Source: Struthidea cinerea (taxonomy: Eukaryota; Chordata; Aves; Passeriformes; Corcoracidae). From it: a DNA stretch of 64,000 nt. The stretch covers positions 62,001 through 126,000 of the forward strand of contig VZTI01003255.1 of NCBI GenBank assembly GCA_013397865.1, given 5' to 3'. Within the stretch, counting starts at the first letter, position 1, and every line of letters begins with the position of its first letter. Of this stretch, positions 1-11,900 are shown piece by piece. The position numbers and the translations under genes are program-made. The notes under the pieces are model-generated. The model saw nothing but the letters and a program-made list of their open reading frames with translations. It searched no databases and was not told the DNA's origin.

Positions 1-3000
1 GTAAAATTTACCTAAAACTAAGACACTGTCAAAAACATTGGTTCTAGAGCTGTCATTTTTTAAGAGAAGCTTCATTTATGTGAAGTTTGGAACCTATCTG
101 AAGTGATTCTGATATGATCTGAAGTGCTGCAGATGCTGTATGTGCTTCAGTAAATAAGATGCAAAACACTGATTAAGATCATTTCAGTCATTTCAATTCT
201 TTTTCTATGTTGATTTTCAATGTGTTATAATCCCTTTTGTAATTTATGATGAGAGAGTTTCAATCATCCCTTTTTTGAGGTCACAGAAAATTTGACAAGG
301 AAATGTCTAGATTTTTAGTTTCTGTTAACAGAAAAATCTACTTTGAAGGGGTCACTTTGAGATATAAATCCATGAGGTGTAGGAGATCACTGATTTATTT
401 CATTTCATGTAATGAAAACACATCTGTGGAAACAGCAAATTAAGTTGTGATGAGGCCAAGAACCCTGAGGAGTTAAGAGAGAAGGATGGTTATTCAGCAA
501 GGAGCAGTTAGGAAGCAATCATGCTGCCCTCTCTTTCTGTCCATATGAGGCATTTCAGCCTGGCTCTGGAGCAACCAGAGCCTTCATCCCAGTGGCTGAA
601 GGAACCACCAACACACTGATGCCACTTCTGTTTAAACACCAAGATCAGGTTCACAGGTGAATCTCTTCAGTGCAGACTGGCACACTTAAATGGAGCCTTA
701 AATTTACATCTTTTTGTCTTGTACTGCTCTTGGACATCCATTGACAAAATAGCTTTTCACTTCTAAACCAAACAAAACCTTTTAAGAATGACAAAACTAC
801 TGATTGTGCTATATGTAGGTCTGATCTGATCCTGATACCATTGATATCAGCAACAGTTTGGCAATTTAATTTCAGTGGGAAGATCAGATTGATTAAGCAA
901 TGGACATTAATAAAAGTAGGCTGTTCTTAGTGGGGTATAAAATAAGGCAAGTAATCTGTTTCAGTGATAAATTCTGAGGAAACCCAAGTGCTTGGGTGAG
1001 CACTCCATAATTTAAAATCCTGTATTTGTTAAGGTACAAGGCGATGTTTTTTGCTTTGTTCATCAGAACAGAAGATTACAGAAATAATTCTGCTGTTGAA
1101 AAAGAAACAGCTAGGTAGAGAGATACCTTACTCCCACATTAAATTCAATAGGAATTCTGTCTGGAAGTAGGTGTACATGTAGAGAAAGTAAAAGACAAAG
1201 TGAAAATGCAGTATTTTATTAGGAGGAAAGATCCAGAAAGAAAACAGCATCCTTTCGTTTATACGTTAATTTATTCCTTTCTAATGCATGAAGGAAGTTC
1301 TGACTGAGAAGATCATCCCTTTCATAGGCAGGCATTCTTTGAATTACCCTAACTGCAGTCAGTCTCTTGATCCCAACATATGATTCTACCCACGTCAGGC
1401 AGCCAAGCTTACAATCTTATTTCCAAATATGATCCAAGAAAAAAGATCATAAACTAATTCTGAGATATGCTGATGTTCCCTGACATACACTTTCTGTCTA
1501 ATCATCTGTCTGCCAACAGAGGCAAACAGTTCATAACTCTGGTTTACCTGGATACTTAAGTACAGAAAGGACTATCTTGCCAAAGCATTGCAGTGTAGAT
1601 AAGCTATACCAGGAAATCTGGCTAGGGCAATCTTAGAAAAAGACCCAGTTAGTTCACAGAAGACAGGTAAATGCTGCCTTTACAGAAGAATTTTGTATCT
1701 CCAAAATAAGTAGAAATTATATTATTTAAAGTTTTTCAGGTGTTTCAATCATATTTACTGGAAAGCAGCACTAGCCTTGATATTTTGGAGCATTTATTTG
1801 CTAATTTTAGCTTTGTGAAAGTTAATCTTACAATATGTATTTTGTTGCATCTCCCTTTTTAAAATTTAAAATACAACAGAAAGCTGCACAGTGGAGCTTG
1901 ATTTTTCTCTCATCCCCAGACATCAAATTCCTAAAGCACATAAACATTGTTTCCTTTTTAATATGGCACTTGAATCTTTTACTCATCTCACACATACATG
2001 CTGATACTAGGAGTTTAAAGCTAAAAGATTATATTTGTCTGAGCTGGATCTTCATTAGTTTCAAAGAAACTTGGTTTAGGCCAGTAAATTTGCACTGAAT
2101 TCATCAACTGATCATCTGGTCTATAACTGGTGAGCATTAGACGTATAAATCATAAAAGCCATTCAAAAGAGACCACACAGACTTGATTTTTCTATAACAT
2201 TTTAAAGTAGGATAAGTAAGGCTGAAGTTAATGGGGTGAGCACTGCTGTACAACTGATGGCAGAAGATTACAGGGACATGAACTCTTATTTCTCTTCATT
2301 TGATCCATCTTCTTCCATTTCATCAGGCACTACAGGAAAGAGGCACAGGAGCTGGTAACGCTGATGTGTCATGCCAACAATCTGGAGCACTGCTTAAGAT
2401 GGCTAAGGTTTAATGTCATCTGCAGCTCTTGAGGATGCACTTCCACAGCAGGAAGACAGGGTATTGCTATTTGAGAGTGAAGAAATTTGCAACAAAATTG
2501 CTAAGATTGGAGTTATTATGACTGGACATGTGGTGTAGGCACTAAAACCAAAATATAAAACAAGGGTTAAAAGGGTGACAAAGTTAAAACCCCTGTGTTG
2601 AAAACATAAGACATTGTTTCTGAAACACTATTCCCAGCAGTAAAATTAAGAAATATATTATGTCAAGACTAAAAGCCTTGAAGTTGGAAAAATCAAAGCC
2701 CAGCTGACTGTCAGCAAAGATCCTGTGTTGTAATATAATGAAGATGGCAGCAAGATTGCATTTTATCACATATACCAGCTCTTTTCCTGTTAGTTGTTCA
2801 GGAGAACAAACTGCAAACATATATTTCAAGGACATATGCAATAACAAAGAAAAAAACAAAAGGAAAAACCTAACCAAAAAAACCTGAACAGCACGCAAGA
2901 AATGTGGCCTAAGATCTAAGGAGACTGAAGTAAGCAAGATTTTGGTCCAAATTACAATCCTAACATCTGATAACTACTAAAGGTTATAGAGTTTGTCATT

Positions 3001-3208
3001 ACCAGTCAAGAGGACCCAGAGCTGCTGTGAAGACTGCACTGCCAAGTCTCTTCTCCTGTGTAGCACAGAAGTGATCCTGGCCAGGCCAGCTGGATGCACA
3101 TCTTGTTGGCAAAAATCTTAACATATTCAATGCTATTTAATATGTGTTTACCATGGTCCTAATGGCAGAACGCTGAAGTCAATAGAAGGTTAATATTTAT
3201 TTTCTTTA
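1..3208. other. AT-rich sequence without a recognisable gene
   Basis: I see no exon, RNA gene or clear transposon here. The longest open frames are 117 codons or fewer, are not similar to anything I know, and lie in AT-rich sequence of mixed composition. It is most simply intergenic or intronic single-copy DNA. Confidence 0.6.
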
Positions 3209-3212
3209 GTTT

Positions 3213-3231
3213 AAAAAAAAAAAAAAAAAAA
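3213..3231. repeat. Poly(A) tract, 19 bp
   Basis: An uninterrupted run of A follows a TTTAGTTT sequence. It could be the tail of an old retroposed insertion, but no recognisable body lies upstream and no flanking duplication was found, so I call it only a homopolymer. Confidence 0.8.
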
Positions 3232-3768
3232 GACACTAATATTGTACTTCAATTTTGACCTAGAAAGGGAAGACCCACATTAATGTTTCAGGGCTGATCA
3301 GGAACATGCTTTTGAAGCACATCCTCTGAAGTATTCGTATGCTTCTTTCATATTGCAAAGTAGTGTCAGAGTACACAAACTTGATAGAGAAGTTGAACCA
3401 GAAGAAGCTCTCAGAGCTTACTGTTACTCGCTTACTATTCTCCACCTGCTAATGGGCACTTCTCATGGGAATAAACTATAGCTAGCTCAAAGTAAAAATC
3501 ATTTTTACTATAGTCATTGGTACCCCAGCACGAGCTGTAACTACCCCTACAGTTAACACTGCTACTTAACAAAGGTGGTGACAAATAGCCTTTCCTTTAT
3601 CTGATAGGGCAGAGAACATCAAGATGTGTTCTGGTTTCTCCACTTTGACTCCTTTGCCCCCAGCTTCCTGCTTGTGCACGATTCGGAATTTACCCTTCTG
3701 TTTTCTCCATACTGAGTTCTGTAATTATCCTTGTCGGTCAGGTTTTTCTGTCAGGTTTTTTTGGCGTA

Positions 3769-3788
3769 TTTATTTATTTATTTATTTA

Positions 3789-3832
<44 letters not shown>
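3769..3832 (+). repeat. Compound microsatellite (TTTA)n(CTTA)n
   Basis: About six TTTA units pass directly into about ten CTTA units with no interruption. The single-base change of the unit in the middle of the array is typical of a tetranucleotide array that mutated and then re-expanded. The 84-codon frame crossing it (3624-3878) owes its repeated Leu-Thr-Tyr stretch to the array and is not evidence of a gene. Confidence 0.95.
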
Positions 3833-4169
3833 TGTGTCCCTCTCAATCTTTCCTGCAGTAAAAACCCTGCTGCATTAACGGCCTGATTCTAGAAATCCTT
3901 ACTCTGCCAAAATCTTCCCAGCTTTCTGACGAGGGTGGGAGGTGGGCAAGGACCACCCTAGCGAGGGAGCCCCTGCAAAACCCATTTGCAAAGGCTCAGC
4001 CAAGCTCCCCTGCTCAAAGTTGGCCCTGGGCCAAGGCTCAAGCACAGCCCTTAGTCACCTTAATAGTCTTTTAAACTGATGTCATAATACACAGGCTTAA
4101 AACCTCACGGTGTTTTCCTGCATTAAGACCAGGTACCATGATTACAAACTGAAAGGTTTGGCTTTCTTT
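3833..4169. other. Transition sequence upstream of CpG island
   Basis: GC content rises through this stretch. It contains pyrimidine-rich and CCAAG-type words but no recognisable gene or repeat. It may be the proximal flank of the CpG-island promoter that follows. Confidence 0.4.
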
Positions 4170-4172
4170 TTT

Positions 4173-4185
4173 GGGGGGGCGGGGC
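4173..4185 (+). promoter_or_regulatory. GC box (Sp1/KLF-type site)
   Basis: A run of G followed by CGGGGC matches the GGGGCGGGGC consensus bound by Sp1/KLF zinc-finger factors. It sits at the upstream edge of the CpG island, which fits a TATA-less promoter reading to the right, though GC boxes work in both directions. Confidence 0.5.
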
Positions 4186-4386
4186 TGGAGGGCGGAAGGT
4201 GCAATTATGTTTGACCTAGATTTCATTTTCATCCATCACAGCCCGCATCTCTGCCTGGCGGCACTTTATTCCCCCAAGAAACAGAACTAACCAGCGCCGC
4301 GAAAAGAAGCTACCTCTGACGGAAGCCCAGCCCCGGGCTCGCCAGGGCTGCACCGGCCCCCTGTCAGCGGGCTGGACCGAGGGCAC

Positions 4387-4414
4387 CCGGTGTCCGGTGC
4401 CCGGTGCCCGGTGA
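4387..4414 (+). repeat. Four tandem 7-mers, CCGGTGN
   Basis: Four head-to-tail heptamers, CCGGTGT, CCGGTGC, CCGGTGC and CCGGTGA, occur inside the CpG island. Each contains a CpG. This could be simple slippage or a small cluster of identical factor sites. Confidence 0.8.
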
Positions 4415-5090
4415 CGGGTTTATCTCTGAGCCGCCCTGCGCTGGTTCCAGCCCTGCGGGGAGCTCCCTATCCCCGTCGCGGGCTGTCTCCATCAGGCAGG
4501 GGAGTGGGTGCACAGCGGGGAGCACGCGAGGAGCTGGGAGAAGGATGCCTTAGGCACGGGCAGGGACGGCTGGAGCCGAGCCAGGGCAGAGGAGCGGGGA
4601 GATGCGGGACTGCAGAGGCGGGGACAGAGCGAGGGGCACAGGCGCACCGCGCACCGACCCTTCTGCGGCACCTCCCGCCCTCGCTCCACCGAGGAGTTGG
4701 TAGAAAGGGAGGGAGGGAGGGCAGACGATTGAAGTGGAACCTCAGGAAAAGGGAGGAAGGGTGTTTCCCACTGTTTATTTTTCTCAGTACCAGAGTCGGG
4801 AATGAAAAGTTTATGTTAACTCGACAGTAAGTTAAAGCGGTGAAAGCTCTGGACCCGAGAAAGTTTGCCCGCGGCAGCATCAGTGGGCAGTGCCCGTCAT
4901 GGGAAGCACCCATTGCGAAGCTGGGAAGCACCAGCCCGGGGGCTGCGAGACCCCGCGGGGCCGGGGGCGGAGGCGCTGACGTGGGGGCCAGGGGCGCGCC
5001 GTGTGCTCCCGCCGCCATCCGCCCTGGACACCGCCCGCAGCCGCAGGGCAGCCGGCACCTCGGGGGCAGGAGCTGAGGGCTGATCGCCAC

Positions 5091-5654
5091 TGGTGTCTGA
5101 AAAGTCTTGTAAACGTCTGGGCTTGCGTTTTACAGAGGCTAAAGGGGAAGGTTGTGAGGCATGCTTACTCAAACTGCGGTAATCTTACCCCAAACAGTGT
5201 CATCTCCAGGGATGAGGGGTGGAGGTGTGCTCTGTGTGTGTGCACACAATAAAATCTATCCCTGTCGTCTGAAAGGAAAGCTTGAGTTTACAAATAAAGT
5301 ATAGTGAAGTTGTGATTCTGCTTAGGTCATAAAAGGGTGTGTATTCAAACAGGAATATTTCAAGAGAAAGTGGAGGAGAAAGCTGAGGAGATGTGGAAAA
5401 AGCCATGGCTGCAGATGCAGCTGGAGAAGTGCTTCCTGCCAGAGGAGATTTGTCTCTGAGGACTGTGGCCTGTGAGTGGGTTGCCCAGACTGGGGCAGAC
5501 ACAGACAACCCTGCAAGTCTGTCACCCGCTGACAGCTCCTGCTGGAACAGAGGAGCAGTAGGAAACAAGGAGCCCTGGGGGAAAAGAGTTATAGAGAAGG
5601 TGTGTGCTAATGTCTTTATAAACAATTCCATGGGTGAAGGTATGGATGTTAACG
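5091..5654. other. Downstream flank of CpG island, no gene recognised
   Basis: GC content falls gradually. A TG-rich patch lies near 5230-5248. An open frame starting at 5393 runs to the assembly gap and continues beyond it into an LTR; it has no recognisable domain and is not supported as a gene. Confidence 0.5.
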
Positions 5655-5699
5655 NNNNNNNNNNNNNNNNNNNNNNNNNNNNNNNNNNNNNNNNNNNNN
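5655..5699. other. Assembly gap, 45 N
   Basis: Forty-five undetermined bases. The gap ends one base before the likely 5' end of an LTR at 5701, so unresolved retroviral sequence at this spot is a plausible cause. Confidence 0.99.
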
Positions 5700-5700
5700 A

Positions 5701-5930
5701 TGTGGTAGGCAGTTCGGGGAGGCTGTACCTTTCTAGTACCTCAGCCAGTGGGGAAAAGAAGAGGGGCCGGGAATTTAGGATAAAAGAAGGCTGCGCCCTC
5801 CGAAACATCGAGGCAGAAAACCACGTGGGTATGTGCCCCGGTGGGCTCTCTCCCTTTATTCGAATAAAGTTGCAGGATTCTTCTGTCTCCTTTTTGGACA
5901 CTGGCTTTTCATAGCGTGATTTTCCGTACA
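5701..5930 (+). mobile_element. Endogenous retrovirus LTR, about 230 bp, plus strand
   Basis: The segment begins TGTGGTAGGC and ends CCGTACA, giving the TG...CA ends of a retroviral LTR. It holds the expected order of signals: a TATA-like GATAAAAG at 5779-5786, then a polyadenylation signal AATAAA at 5863-5868 inside a small TTATTCGAATAA palindrome, then a T-rich U5-like end. The wording resembles short LTRs I recall from avian genomes, but I cannot name the family with certainty. The left flank is hidden except for one base, A. That base is compatible with a 6-bp target duplication AGAGGA, which follows the element, but does not prove it. No internal retroviral genes are visible on either side, so it is a solo LTR or a copy whose interior is missing from the assembly. 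Confidence 0.7.
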
Positions 5931-8900
5931 AGAGGAAGAAACAAGGACTAGCAAAAGGAGGCCATTAGACAACATCCTAGATGTCCTTCACTGTGCACTG
6001 CCAAAGCAGGGAAAGCTGAGGCCAGGAGGAGAGATAGATTTTAGACGGGGTCTGGGGAAGGGACAGTGGAGAAGATGTTCCCTAGGAGTTTATTTAACTA
6101 TCGAAGGGGGAATTTGAAGACAATCAGGAATTAAAAGGTTATATTAATTGGCAGCAGATCGAATTAAGTGAACCTCTCTGAGTTAAGATTGTGTTGACTG
6201 GAATGCTGGGACAGGCAAAGAGTGTCTTGTCTCCTCTTCCCTGTTTTCCTAGAAGTGTGTAAACGCTCTTGTCAGTTTTTCTGTCTTCCTGAAGGTAAAA
6301 ATACAAATTCACAAGTTTTCCAGGCAGGTAGTCAGTACTCATCACTATGATGTTTCCAATAAAAAATGAGGCCTTTTCAACACATCTGAAAATTTACTTT
6401 ACTTACTGAAAATATACCTTTCTATCAGGAAATACTTACTATATGAAATAATAGGCTAGATCTTTTGTGTTCAAGAGAGGGACTTAATTCTTACAATTTT
6501 AATATTTATTTTTAATCTGATTTTGCTCACTTTTTATCATTGATATTTTGGCAGCTTTTTAATTTTTTTTTTTTTTTTTTACTGAAAGTAAATCGAGTTT
6601 GTGCTGAAGACTTTCTTGTATTTAGCAAAATTCTGTTTTCACTGTTGTATTCAGGTACCCATAGAAGAGTTACAAAAGTGTGAATACAAAATACTCACCA
6701 TCCTACTTTAGGAAAAGCATATATTCACCTGCTAATCATAACTCTTGAGGAGGAAACCTTTCCTGTGAATGTAGTCAGAAAAATCAACTTTATATACTTG
6801 TATTTATGTCCTGAAGAAGTCTGCTTCTTATGTGTCTTCTGAACATCCTGTCTAGCTTAGTGACAGAAACACATTTATCTTGTCAGTACTGCCGATCAAT
6901 GTAGTTGCAGATGGACGATGGAGCTGTGTTCTTGTTTCATCTTGTCTATCATCAGCAGAATTTCCAGATTAATTCCCACACAAGAGTCTTTTCTCTCAGA
7001 GTTGATATTTTAAACCAAAGCAGAAAAAAAAGAGCTTGATTTTGAGATCTTGGCTCTTGATCTGGAAACTTTGAAAAATCATTCCTGGTCTAGGAAAATG
7101 ACTGAATGAGCTGTGTTTGTAGCTAAAGAATCAAAAGACAATGCACAAGGAAGAGCAGAGTCTGTATCTCACTCGCTTCTGTGTACAATGAGAGTACATG
7201 AAGCTGTACACTTAAGATAATTTTTCAGTGTCTTGGTTCAACTGAGGAAAATAGGTGATAGCAGAGGTTGTATGTTGTGAAGTTTGTTTTCATAGGAATA
7301 AATTAATGTTTCCCAAATACTCTTTAGGGCATAGTTAGTTAACTAACTTAAATACCTTTGGTACTCAGTGACCTTGGCCATATCGTTCTGTCAGAATTTT
7401 GTTAGATTTCTAAGTGCAGCTTCCCTGTTGTCACCAGAAAAGCATGGTTTAACAGTGCATGTGTTCTACTGTATCTGCAGCTCTGTGAACTATCAGTGGT
7501 GTAGTTTCCTTCTTTATGGGAAAAAGTTTAGAATTTTTGTTTTTTGGTCTGTTGGGTTTTTTTTTTTTACTCTATTACAATGCAATGATATAGCAATAAA
7601 TAAACCATGAAGAACAGTGCTTGATGTCCTAAAAAAAAAAAAAAAAGAATTTCAATATATGTTAAGAATCACAAAATATATTTTTATGGTTAGCCAGAAT
7701 TTTTTGTATTAAATAAGCTGCAGTCATTAGACAGAAAAAAATTATATACTCATTAAAAATGGAAATGATGCATCAGGTTCAAGTATTTCTAACAGAATTC
7801 CAAGGTGGAATTTTCCAAATGATTATTCCTCAGATTTACTCAGAACCTGCCTTAATCTGTAAGTAGCTGCTGATTTTTCATGATAAAATATCCTTTACTT
7901 TTACCATTGCCAACATGGTCTGTTGTCAAGTACAAAGTATTCTTTGATTCGTTGATGTTGTAATCCTGAAAGAAAATAGGGGTAATGTTGTAGGCTGAGC
8001 TATCTTGACTTTGGATGGTCAAAAGTGGGTAATATAGTTGAACACTTAACTGTAATTTTTTTTTTTAAGTTGTATGAGCAAATGGACTAATTTCCGCAAA
8101 AATATACACAGGAAGGAATGCTTTGGTTATCTAAATGAAAATATTTGCTCAAAGATTGATTATAAGTGAATGAAGTCAAAAATATGCAGAAGAAAGGGTT
8201 GATAAAGGCTTACTAGGTTATAGTTGAAAAAGGTTGGAGGGAGGTCCGTGTGTAATAAGCCAGGTGTTAATTTGCAGAGCAAAAGAATTTGTGTCTTCCT
8301 ACTCTAATTTCTTAACACAGTGAAGTGAAGGTTAACATCTTTCAGTCTATTGCTTACCAGGTTCCGTATGGACTCTGCTGCCATGCCATGTCTTTGGGAA
8401 AGGAGATGTGCTCAAGATGGAGCCTGTTTCTGTAACAATAAAAGAGGTAGCAGCAAAGTACTTGGCTTTGTAATAATATATCTTCTAGCTCTCTCTAGCC
8501 AGACATTGCTTAGGGATTGACTTCCCATGTGTGTTCTGCAAAGCACTTTCCTTTTAGCAGGTTTTGGGGGGAAGTTTTTTCTGTTTTGTAATAAGAGTGA
8601 AAAGGGGGTGCTTAATTGTCTGGTTCAGCTGTCTTCGTTATCATGAGGTGGTGTAAAGGGGACTATGGAGGAGAAGAAAATATGTTTAATTCTGTTTTTC
8701 AGTAAACTATAAATATTGATATTAAAGTCATAGGCTGATTAAAAAACCCCAAACAAACAAATGAGAGACAGAAAATTAAGAGAATGAGTTAAACCCTGAA
8801 GAAAAAAAATCTTGATGAAAACTAGTAGATGAAATAGTAGATGAGAATGCAACATGCTTAAGACTTCCTAAGCTTTCTCCTGAGTCCGATAGCTTTTCTC

Positions 8901-11900
8901 AACAGAGCTGAGTGTTGGTGGATGAACATAGTCAATATAATACAAGTCAACATTTTTTCAGCTCAACAAATCAAGTGAGTCTTAAATCAAGTAAACTTAA
9001 ATACTTTCACCTTAGATGGCAATACGCAAATCCCACAAAGTATTTTCTGTTCAGGATCTGGATAGTGTCTATGGAGTTCTAAGAATTGCATTGTGTCTGC
9101 AGACACAGAACTGTATCCCCACATACCTGCATGACTGGCACACTATAACAGACACACATGAAAAAGTAGTATTTTGCATTTTTGAAAAAGCAGTGGCAGA
9201 TTTCAATGCTTTTAACAAATAAACCAACTCAAATACACCTCATCTTTCCTTACTCAGAAGAAAAGCAGGACAGCTATATTTGTCTTGCAAAATAGTGTGT
9301 GTTTCTCTTAGAAAGAGAAATTAATTCCAGTTTTTATTCTGACATGTTATTTATATAATCCCCCTCCCACCCCCAAATATATTTCTAACCAGAACAAAAC
9401 CACAGTTCAACTAAGTTTGTCAGAATATAATTCAGGCCAATTCAGAATATATATTCAATATATACTATATTGTTTTCTGCATCTTGCGTTCTGGCCTTTA
9501 TGCTGAGCAGACCAGAACTGCATAAATATTTGAGTTTTTTCTTTAAATCAATGTGTTTAATACAACAAACTAAACTATGCGATATCCATTTTTTTTTTAT
9601 GTATGCAATCAAGGGAAATTTCATATATTTAAAAATCTTAATTCCACAGTGCTGCCTGACAGTAAATTCAAGAATTTGGGTGTTCCTTTCAGGGTGCAAG
9701 GTGTTCAGCGTGCCTCTGTCATCTCTGGAGTTGAACTTATGAGCTTCCAGGAAACAAACCATGCTGTGTAAAACGTGAGTGAAAATTCGTGCCTCCTCTA
9801 AGGATGCATTTGAACATTCTATTTCATCAAAATGTATTTCATAATACACTTTGTTTTTTGTAAAATATTGTTTTGAAAGGAGGAAACGAAAATGTTGAAA
9901 ACTTTTAAATTTTTTCTAACCCAATGTTTAGGTTTTTATTCTAAATTTATTTTCCACTTTGAAATATATACTTTTATATTAAAAAAGTCCGTACAGAAGA
10001 ATTTATGCAGGAAGAAAGTAAGAGTGCATCAGTAGAAGTTCAAGAAGACATGGCTTTAGGTCAAAATGAACTACAGTGAAATAATTTTTTCTGTTCCTTT
10101 CCCTGCAATGCAAATTCATTATAAAATTTGGTGTTCTTAAAAAAATTGTTCTAGTGAGAAATTTAGTAAAAAAGATCAGGCTTTTTACAAGGAAAAGATT
10201 TAATTTAAAGAGGATCCTTTTTGCCTGACAGTTTCCATCCAGAGGTGTGATTCCTAGTGTTGAGTAGTTGTTGGCATTGCCTCCAGAGTCCACGAAAAGA
10301 GATGACATTCCTCAGATGATTAATCTCTATCCTTGGGTCTCCTTTTTGCACAATTTATCAAAAATTCATGTCCTTTGATGTGTGAGAAAAATCATAGGAA
10401 CTGTTCAAAAGTAATGGTGAATTTTAAATTTGTAAACTATGTGTAAATGCAAATTTATTGTCCAAATGAATATCCTTATCCTAAAGTATATTAAAAAATC
10501 AAGCAGCACAGCTAAGTAGCAATTATCAAGGTGTAGAATTAGCTTGCAATTTACTCTTGCATGATCTGTAGTTATCTATTGTAGTGACTTGGTTTTGAAC
10601 ATCAATATGGAGAATTGAATTTTTTCCACTATATATAATAGTACAAGGTGAATTGGGTCTGTATTGTACTCAAAGTTAACATTGGTTTTCTAATTGCTAT
10701 ACACACAAGGACTCAATTACTGTGCTTCAGTCCACATATGTAAAAGAATATCTATAACCAGTATTTCAGGGTGAAACTCTTAACAAGCCTACAGGGATAT
10801 CAATATCATGGAGGTCCCTCAGCTGTTAGGGTGGTTTCAGACTTTCACTAATCAGTTTTAAACATACAAACAGTTACTGCTGAGTTATTTCTCCAAATAA
10901 CCATAAGTGCCTCAGTCTGAAAATAGCATTTCTTAACAAATCTGTATTTCTAAATTGGCGTTTATCAATCCTCTCTCTCCTATTTGTTCAATTCAACAGT
11001 CATTAAAGAATAAAAGGGATAAAATATTTTGCTGACTTTTAAGAAAGGAGATTATAAACCCAAACGTTTTTATTCTCTCAGTTGTCTCTTTTTCCCATTG
11101 GCCCAAAATGAATTCTAGAACTTCAAGTCCATCTAAAACATACTATACATTTTTTCAGGTCAGTATTTACACCCAGGAACTCTGAAACTGTGCCAATGAT
11201 TATGTAGCCAAGCACTTAAATCTTTCCTCAAGTTATTTGTTTTGGAAGACCCTATGATATTGTGACATATACTTAATTATTATAACATTGGATATGTACT
11301 GTTGGAGCAGAGTATTATTCCATTCTCTCGCAATTTTGTACCCAAAGCAATACTACAAGGAAATTGAACACAGTTACTCAGCTAATTCTATCAAATTGGG
11401 AATTTTTTATTATACCCAACAGTGATCATCGGTTGCAATGCTTTCCATTCAACAAATAATATTCTAAGTTAAAAATGCTAATAAGTCTGGTTAACAGCAA
11501 AAAACAGAGCTAAATTGTGAGCATTAGAATTACAGATGCTCTCATTTGCACGTAATCTTTGCAGTACTAACCACACTAAATTTCATGGTAATGAACCACA
11601 CTAAACAAATCTTTCAGAAATGACTTTACAGACTGACACCAAGACAGTATTTACCCCAGTGCAGATGAAGGTAAATGGGCAGTGGTCTAAAAAAATAGGG
11701 AGCCAAAGTGTTCTTGCTCATCATTGTAGGGGGAACGTTGTCTACCAAATAAAACAGTTTGTGAGACATACGGAACATTACAAAGAATTTGCAATAAGAA
11801 TATGATAAAGTAAATTCTTAGTTCAAAAATATCTTTTTTTTTAATTTGAAAACTGGATGTTATTTAAATAACAAAGTGGATCATAATGGATCAAAGTGAA

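Larger units (their letters stand above)
4170..5090. promoter_or_regulatory. Orphan CpG island, candidate promoter and first exon
   Basis: This roughly 0.9-kb block is strongly GC-rich and retains many CpG dinucleotides, while the surrounding tens of kilobases are AT-rich and CpG-poor. It has a GC box (4173-4185), a CRE-like TGACGTGG near 4978-4985 and a short 7-bp tandem repeat (4387-4414). In vertebrates such islands usually mark promoters kept unmethylated in the germ line. Several overlapping frames of up to 207 codons exist on both strands, but this is expected where TA-containing stop codons are rare, and none has a recognisable domain. I infer a promoter for a protein gene's distal 5' exon or for a long noncoding RNA. 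Direction cannot be decided from sequence alone. Confidence 0.65.

Noticed and set aside
3213..3231. Poly(A) run as the tail of a processed pseudogene
   Set aside because: No recognisable coding body upstream and no flanking target duplication.
3769..3832. Regular tandem units as a CRISPR array
   Set aside because: Units are 4 bp with no spacers, and the genome is vertebrate. The other microsatellites fail for the same reason.
4390..5252. Overlapping open frames of up to 207 codons on both strands in the CpG island
   Set aside because: High G+C makes stop codons rare. The frames overlap in several phases, are Pro/Arg/Ala-rich and show no domain, so they are compositional artefacts unless transcript data show otherwise.
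5200..5931. Frames of 173 and 243 codons spanning the first gap on both strands
   Set aside because: They are held open by the run of N and pass through LTR sequence. Neither has a recognisable protein family.
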